DNA from: CAG-390 sp045636385 | GTDB taxonomy: Bacteria; Bacillota; Clostridia; Oscillospirales; CAG-272 | Assembly: GCA_045636385.1 (NCBI GenBank) | Contig: JAZTXK010000055.1 | Location: 1-64,000, forward strand | DNA: 64,000 nt | Direction of reading: 5' to 3' | Part shown: piece by piece, positions 59,923-64,000 of the stretch | How the letters are laid out: the number at the start of each line of letters is the position of its first letter | How positions within the stretch are numbered: the first letter of the stretch is position 1 | Translations under genes and position numbers: made by a program | Notes under the pieces: generated by a model | The model's database searches: none | What the model was told of the DNA's origin: nothing | What the model saw: the letters and a program-made list of their open reading frames with translations, nothing else

Positions 59923-61461
59923 ATGAAAAAAGCATTATCCCTTCTGCTGTTCACGGCTATGATCGTCGCTTTGTTTGCATTCCCGACGAGCGCGGCTTGG
60001 GACGGCACGGCTTCCGCTTCCCTTAAGGGTGACGGAACTCAGGATTCCCCCTACCTCGTAGAGACCGCTGAGGATCTCGCGTTCCTTGCAAAGTCCGTAA
60101 ACGAGGGCAATACCTACGAGGGTAAGTACATTGTTCAGACTGCCGACATCGATCTCGGCGGTAAGGAATGGACTCCCATCGGTCATCAGAAGATCAACAG
60201 CGCTGAAACCGACGCTCCCTTCTCGGGTGTTTACAGCGGTCTCGGTCACAAGGTAACCGGTCTTTCGATCACCACCGTGAGAGATAACCACACAGGTCTT
60301 TTCGGATACGTAATGTCCGGAGAGGTTGAGGCGGGTATCGCAAATCTCACTGTTGAAGGTGCTATTACCATGGACGGTGCTTCCGCATCCAACTTCGGTA
60401 TCGGCGGTCTCGTCGGTTCGATCGGTAAGGACACCACATCCTTCAAGGCAAATCTCGTTGTTATCAACTGCACCTCGAACGTAACCGTAACTCTTACCGG
60501 AACTACCGGTGAGCCCAGAGTCGGCGGCTTTGCCGGCTACGCATTCTACGCAAAGCTCGAAAATTGCGTTAACAACAACGACGTCAAGGTTGAAACCAAC
60601 AACCAGTCGAGAACCGCAGGTCTTGTTGGTCAGACCAACCGCTCGCACATCCTCGGATGCGTTAACAACGGTAACGTAACCACTGATATGGGCACCGCCG
60701 CAAAGGCAGGCCGCGCAGCAGGTATCGCTTCGGTTGTAACCCGTGGCGGCAGCAAGGGCGACGAGGCAACCGCTACCTACACCGTATTCGAGAACTGCAT
60801 CAACAACGGTGCGATCTCGGGTAAGAACGGCAACAATATGTGGGTTGCAGGCATTGCCGCTGACTTCTACGTAAACGCTTCCAACTGGGCGGGCAAGGAT
60901 GCAAAGGTCAAGTTCATCAACTGCGTCAACAACGGCGCGATCGCTTCCGAAACCTCTAACGCTGCTAACTACCCGCACGCGGGCGGTATCGCAGGCTACA
61001 CTCAGAACGGATACACCGACTTCGAGTTTATCGGCTGTGTAAACACCGCTGAGATCTCCAGCGTGGGCGGTAAGGAAGTTCGTGCGGGCGGTATCGTAGG
61101 CTCGGTTTACGCATCTGCTGCTGAGTACAAGTTCGATAAATGCATCGCAGTCGGCGAGCTCAAGTCCTCTTGCTTCTCCCTCGCAAATAAGGCAGACGCT
61201 CTTGCAACCTCCACCGCTAATGCTGACGCTGCTACCGTAGCTGCTGCAGTTAAGGCTGTTGAGGATCAGATCAAGACCTCCGACACCACCATTGCAGGCT
61301 TCGATGCCACCAAGGGCGCTCCCGCTCCCGAGGTTACCGAGCCTGAGGTAACCGAACCGGCAACTCCTCCCACCACGGGTGACGCGTCCGTAATCTTCGT
61401 TATCATCGCAGTTATCTCCCTCGCAGGAGTAGCAATTATCTCGAAGAGAAGAGAAAACTGA
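59923..61461 (+). CDS. secreted GLUG-repeat surface protein
   Basis: 512 residues: signal peptide (about 1-26, ending SAA), a first domain (about 35-75; DSPYLVETAEDLAFLAK, IDLGGKEWTPIG), then a beta-helix-like region of GLUG-type repeats (about 80-400) with recurring NCVNNG and GGIAG/GIVG. The C-terminus is a Pro/Glu/Thr linker, the segment PPTTGD, and a membrane helix followed by SKRREN. PTTGD resembles a sortase signal variant. Highly biased codons suggest strong expression. Probably an abundant cell-surface adhesin or scaffold. Own promoter and terminator. Confidence 0.85.
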   Translation: MKKALSLLLFTAMIVALFAFPTSAAWDGTASASLKGDGTQDSPYLVETAEDLAFLAKSVNEGNTYEGKYIVQTADIDLGGKEWTPIGHQKINSAETDAPFSGVYSGLGHKVTGLSITTVRDNHTGLFGYVMSGEVEAGIANLTVEGAITMDGASASNFGIGGLVGSIGKDTTSFKANLVVINCTSNVTVTLTGTTGEPRVGGFAGYAFYAKLENCVNNNDVKVETNNQSRTAGLVGQTNRSHILGCVNNGNVTTDMGTAAKAGRAAGIASVVTRGGSKGDEATATYTVFENCINNGAISGKNGNNMWVAGIAADFYVNASNWAGKDAKVKFINCVNNGAIASETSNAANYPHAGGIAGYTQNGYTDFEFIGCVNTAEISSVGGKEVRAGGIVGSVYASAAEYKFDKCIAVGELKSSCFSLANKADALATSTANADAATVAAAVKAVEDQIKTSDTTIAGFDATKGAPAPEVTEPEVTEPATPPTTGDASVIFVIIAVISLAGVAIISKRREN

Positions 61462-61478
61462 TACCAATATCAAACAAT

Positions 61479-61517
61479 AAAAACAGTGACACGCGGGTTG
61501 GCGCGTGAGGCCGTTTT
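61479..61517. terminator. terminator between GLUG protein and HPr-like gene
   Basis: Stem AAAAAC...GTTTTT enclosing CACGCG/CGCGTG. T-runs on both sides, so it can serve both convergent genes. Confidence 0.75.
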
Positions 61518-61531
61518 TATGCCTTTGGATA

Positions 61532-61771
61532 TTACTTAACAATGTAAGTTTCGATCTCGGCAAAGAAGGGATCGGTGCTGTCGGTGTGAGCGGTGAGCTC
61601 GAGCTCTTCTCTGAGGTCGAGGCAGAACATACCCATAATCGACTTGCCGTCTACGGTGTATCTGCCGGACTTGAGTTCGACATCAAAATCATATTTGCCG
61701 GCAACAGCGACGAAATTGTAAAGATCAGCGATGGTTACAAGGCGGATCTTAACTACGGTAATGGATTCCAT
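61532..61771 (-). CDS. HPr-like protein lacking the active His (Crh-like)
   Basis: 79 residues, HPr length and fold. The segment around the regulatory Ser is recognisable (GKSIMGMFCLDL, about 43-54), matching HPr Ser46 in KSIMG. The phosphotransfer motif GIHARP is replaced by LVTIAD, so His15 is absent and PEP-dependent phosphotransfer is not possible. Such proteins in Bacillus (Crh) act only through Ser phosphorylation by HPr kinase in carbon control. The start follows GGAGGT. Promoter at 61808-61836 on the same strand. Confidence 0.8.
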   Translation of the reverse strand: MESITVVKIRLVTIADLYNFVAVAGKYDFDVELKSGRYTVDGKSIMGMFCLDLREELELTAHTDSTDPFFAEIETYIVK

Positions 61772-61807
61772 ATTGTGTACCTCCGTGGTAATTTATTTTA
61801 CACTATT

Positions 61808-61836
61808 ATTTTACCATTAACGATATAAAAAGTCAA
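61808..61836 (-). promoter_or_regulatory. promoter of HPr-like gene
   Basis: Minus strand TTGACT (61831-61836), 17-base spacer, TAAAAT (61808-61813). The rest of the gap up to 62083 is AT-rich with no gene, apart from the plus-strand promoter at 62020. Confidence 0.75.
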
Positions 61837-62019
61837 TGGCATAGCCGTTAATTCGGATAAAATTCGGACGATTTTTTTCGACATTTTAATTTACCTTTTT
61901 ATGCGGAATTTCGAGAATAGATGTGAATGATACTGATTTATTAGAAAATCATCGAAGTTAGACATAAATAGAACAAAATAAATAAGAAATAAATCAAATA
62001 AAAAAGCCGAAATTGGGTA

Positions 62020-62048
62020 TTGCAAAATCCGGAAAAATGGTGTATAAT
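62020..62048 (+). promoter_or_regulatory. promoter of topoisomerase B-subunit gene
   Basis: TTGCAA (62020-62025), 17-base spacer, TATAAT (62043-62048), 36 bases before the start. Confidence 0.75.
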
Positions 62049-62083
62049 ATTATATATACGAATTATAATACAAGGATAATAAT

Positions 62084-64000
62084 ATGGCAGTAAAAAAGAC
62101 AGAAACTAAAACGAAAAAAAGTGCCTCTGCCGAACCCGAAAAAAAGGCTAAGGCGAAGGCCAAAAGCACGGCTGCGGAAACGAAGAAAGTACCCGTCTCC
62201 GAAGATCCTGCGGCATATAACAACGACAGTATCGTTCTGCTCAAGGGAGCGGACAGAGTAAGAAAACGCCCGAGCGTTATATTCGGATCGGATAATATCG
62301 AGGGCTGTAAGCATTGTTTTTTTGAGATCCTTGCCAACGCGATCGACGAGTCGAACGCGGGCTACGGACGCGAGATCAGAGTTTACGCGTATAACGATCA
62401 CTCTATGAAGGTCGAGGATTTCGGCCGAGGCGTACCTCTCGGATATAATGAAAAAGAGGGAAGATACAACTGGGAGCTCGTTTTCTGCGAGCTTTTTGCG
62501 GGCGGTAAGATGGACAATAATACCGACGAGGCGGTCTACAAATCCTCGCTCGGAACGAACGGTCTCGGTGCCTGCGCGACACAGTACGCCTCCTCTTTTA
62601 TGACGGTCGATTCCTTTGACGGCAAGTACGTAAGCTCGATCAGATTTGAAAAGGGCGAGCCCGTGACAGAGCTTGAACGCTATGAGCTCGCGCCCTCTGA
62701 CAGACGTACGGGAACGGTTATCCATTGGCGCCCCGACCTCGAGGTGTTCACCGATATCAATATTCCCACCGACTATTTCAAGGAGGTCCTCCACCGTCAG
62801 GCGGCTATAAACTACGGCGTAAGATTCCTTCTTGAGATCGAGGGGGATGATGGCAAGGTCGAGAATTTTGAATATTTCTATTCCGCCGAGGACGGTCTTC
62901 GCGAGTATCTTTGCGAGCTTGCGGAGAACAAATTCCTGACCGAGCCGGTCTTCTGGCAGTCAAAAACACGCGGTAAGGATCGCGGCGACAGACAGGAATA
63001 TCCGCTTGAAGCCGACTACGTTTTCTGCTTTACGCAGGCGCTTGGCGTTCAGGAATACTACCACAACTCAAGCTACCTTGAGCACGGCGGCTCGCCCGAT
63101 AAGGCTGTCCGCGCGGCTTTTGTCAGCGCGATCGACAAGTATCTGCGCGACATGGGTAAGTACAGCAAGAACGAAACCAAGATAAATTATTCGGATATCG
63201 CCGACAGCCTTGTGCTCGTTATCTCGAGCCATTCGACAGTTGCGTCTTATGAAAATCAGACGAAAAAGGCGATCACCAACTCCTTCATTCAGGAGTCGAT
63301 GACCGAGGTTCTGAAGGAAAATCTTGCCACCTATTTCACAGAGAAGCCCGCCGAGGCAGAGAAGATCGCGGCGCAAGTTTTGATCAACAAGCGAAGCCGT
63401 GAGAGCTCGCTCAAGAACCGTCTTGATATCAAAAAGAAGCTTTCCGCCGCGATGGACGTTTCCTATCGCGTCGAGAAATTCGTCGGCTGTCGCTCGAAGG
63501 ATCCGTCGATCCGCGAGCTTTATATCGTTGAGGGAGACTCCGCGCTGACCTCCTGTAAGCTCGCCCGCGAGGCGGAATTCCAGGCGATCATTCCCGTTCG
63601 CGGTAAGACTCTCAACTGTATGAAGAGCGACTACAAGCAGATCTTCGCGAGTGAGATCATCGTTGACCTGCTTCGCGTTATCGGCTGCGGCGTCGAGCTT
63701 GACTCGAAGGCAAAGAAGCACAGCGATATGAGCGAGTTTGATCTTTCCGCGCTGCGTTGGTCCAAGATCATTATCTGTACCGATGCAGACGAGGACGGCT
63801 TCCAGATCAGAACTCTGCTCCTTACGATGTTCTACCGTCTGCTTCCGACTCTCATTGAGGAGGGCAAGATCTTCATCGCGGAAACTCCCCTCTACGAGAT
63901 CACGACTAAGGACGACACCTACTTCGCCTACGACGAAAAGGAAAAAACCGAGATACTCAAAAAGATCGGTGACAAGAAATACACCCTCCAGCGTTCAAAG
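62084..64000 (+). CDS. type II topoisomerase B subunit (GyrB/ParE-like), 5' part
   Basis: First 639 codons; the stop lies beyond the window. A Lys/Ala-rich tail (about 1-45) precedes the GHKL ATPase domain: RVRKRPSVIFGS (about 64), EILANAIDES (about 85; Glu-Asn-Asp), DFGRGVPL (about 112) and GTNGLGA (about 164). A TOPRIM domain follows, with EGDSALTSCKLAR (about 485) and DADEDGFQIR (about 567). Standard GyrB has EGDSAGGSAKQGR and DADVDG, so this is a divergent paralogue rather than the main gyrase; the linked A-subunit gene would be expected next. The ATG at 62084 has AAGGA upstream. Confidence 0.88.
   Translation, partial: MAVKKTETKTKKSASAEPEKKAKAKAKSTAAETKKVPVSEDPAAYNNDSIVLLKGADRVRKRPSVIFGSDNIEGCKHCFFEILANAIDESNAGYGREIRVYAYNDHSMKVEDFGRGVPLGYNEKEGRYNWELVFCELFAGGKMDNNTDEAVYKSSLGTNGLGACATQYASSFMTVDSFDGKYVSSIRFEKGEPVTELERYELAPSDRRTGTVIHWRPDLEVFTDINIPTDYFKEVLHRQAAINYGVRFLLEIEGDDGKVENFEYFYSAEDGLREYLCELAENKFLTEPVFWQSKTRGKDRGDRQEYPLEADYVFCFTQALGVQEYYHNSSYLEHGGSPDKAVRAAFVSAIDKYLRDMGKYSKNETKINYSDIADSLVLVISSHSTVASYENQTKKAITNSFIQESMTEVLKENLATYFTEKPAEAEKIAAQVLINKRSRESSLKNRLDIKKKLSAAMDVSYRVEKFVGCRSKDPSIRELYIVEGDSALTSCKLAREAEFQAIIPVRGKTLNCMKSDYKQIFASEIIVDLLRVIGCGVELDSKAKKHSDMSEFDLSALRWSKIIICTDADEDGFQIRTLLLTMFYRLLPTLIEEGKIFIAETPLYEITTKDDTYFAYDEKEKTEILKKIGDKKYTLQRSK

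Noticed and set aside
59935..61563. 542-codon open frame on the minus strand opposite the GLUG protein
   Set aside because: Shadow of a highly biased gene; the antisense protein is Val/Ser/Cys-rich without any recognisable domain, promoter or ribosome site.

Overview
The window looks like the chromosome of an uncultured anaerobic, spore-forming member of the Bacillota (class Clostridia, probably an Oscillospirales-type gut bacterium). The basis is a SpoIVB-type sporulation protease, a T-box leader, PadR/MarR/TetR regulators, Gram-positive TTGACA/TATAAT promoters, strong GGAGG ribosome sites, Ala-rich surface proteins with C-terminal membrane anchors, and many short palindromic intergenic repeats. 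No rRNA, tRNA, CRISPR array or intact prophage was found. The assignment is inference from gene content, not from a marker gene.

Layout. 1-4.3 kb (minus): a MarR regulator and a heterodimeric ABC exporter. 4.3-9.7 kb (minus): a HAD phosphatase, an unknown protein, and an ECF sigma operon whose last gene is a 757-residue membrane protein with repeated extracellular domains. 9.7-12.1 kb (minus): phenylacetate-CoA ligase plus an ACT protein behind a T-box riboswitch. 12.2-14.9 kb (minus): a DUF4838 lipoprotein and a P-loop kinase-like protein. 15.0-19.1 kb (plus): a five-gene set with an HpcH/HpaI aldolase, a sialidase-fold protein, a PHP phosphoesterase, a metallophosphoesterase and a GH172 (DUF2961) enzyme. 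19.2-21.1 kb: an unknown protein and SpoIVB. 21.3-27.5 kb (plus): a second MarR-ABC-ABC module, an unknown protein and a lipoprotein built from the same repeated domain as the sigma-operon protein. 27.6-32.7 kb: cysteine synthase, a LamG surface protein, two relics of an IS200/IS605 element, an acyl-CoA synthetase and its TetR regulator. 32.8-38.7 kb (plus): two near-duplicate InlB-repeat/DUF6273 membrane proteins flanking a lipoprotein and an ABC-2-like permease that has no ATPase. 38.8-40.8 kb: a PadR operon. 40.8-45.9 kb: a D-amino-acid transaminase-like enzyme, a split transketolase, a ZIP metal transporter, and two clusters of tandem hairpins. 46-48.9 kb: an unusual ABC transporter with its DUF1854 partner. 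49-53.6 kb (minus): a lipoprotein, an AIM24 protein and an MFS transporter fused to a GH2 glycosidase. 53.7-56.5 kb: a sugar isomerase-like protein and a Ktr/Trk potassium uptake pair. 56.5-59.7 kb (minus): a small HTH protein behind a LexA-like palindrome, and an AlgX/AlgI-like pair in which the key catalytic residues are absent. 59.9-64 kb: a GLUG-repeat surface protein, a Crh-like HPr protein, and the 5' part of a divergent type II topoisomerase B subunit that runs off the window.

How the genes fit together. Glycan use is the commonest theme (GH172, sialidase fold, DUF4838, GH2-MFS fusion, sugar isomerase, split transketolase). The second theme is envelope sensing and export: two MarR-controlled heterodimeric exporters, an ECF sigma operon and several lipoproteins. 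The most unusual items are the MFS-GH2 fusion, the doubly degenerate MBOAT/AlgX-like pair, the repeated-domain family shared by the sigma operon and a lipoprotein 18 kb away, the T-box on a phenylacetate-CoA ligase, and the IS200/IS605 relics placed just behind stop codons.
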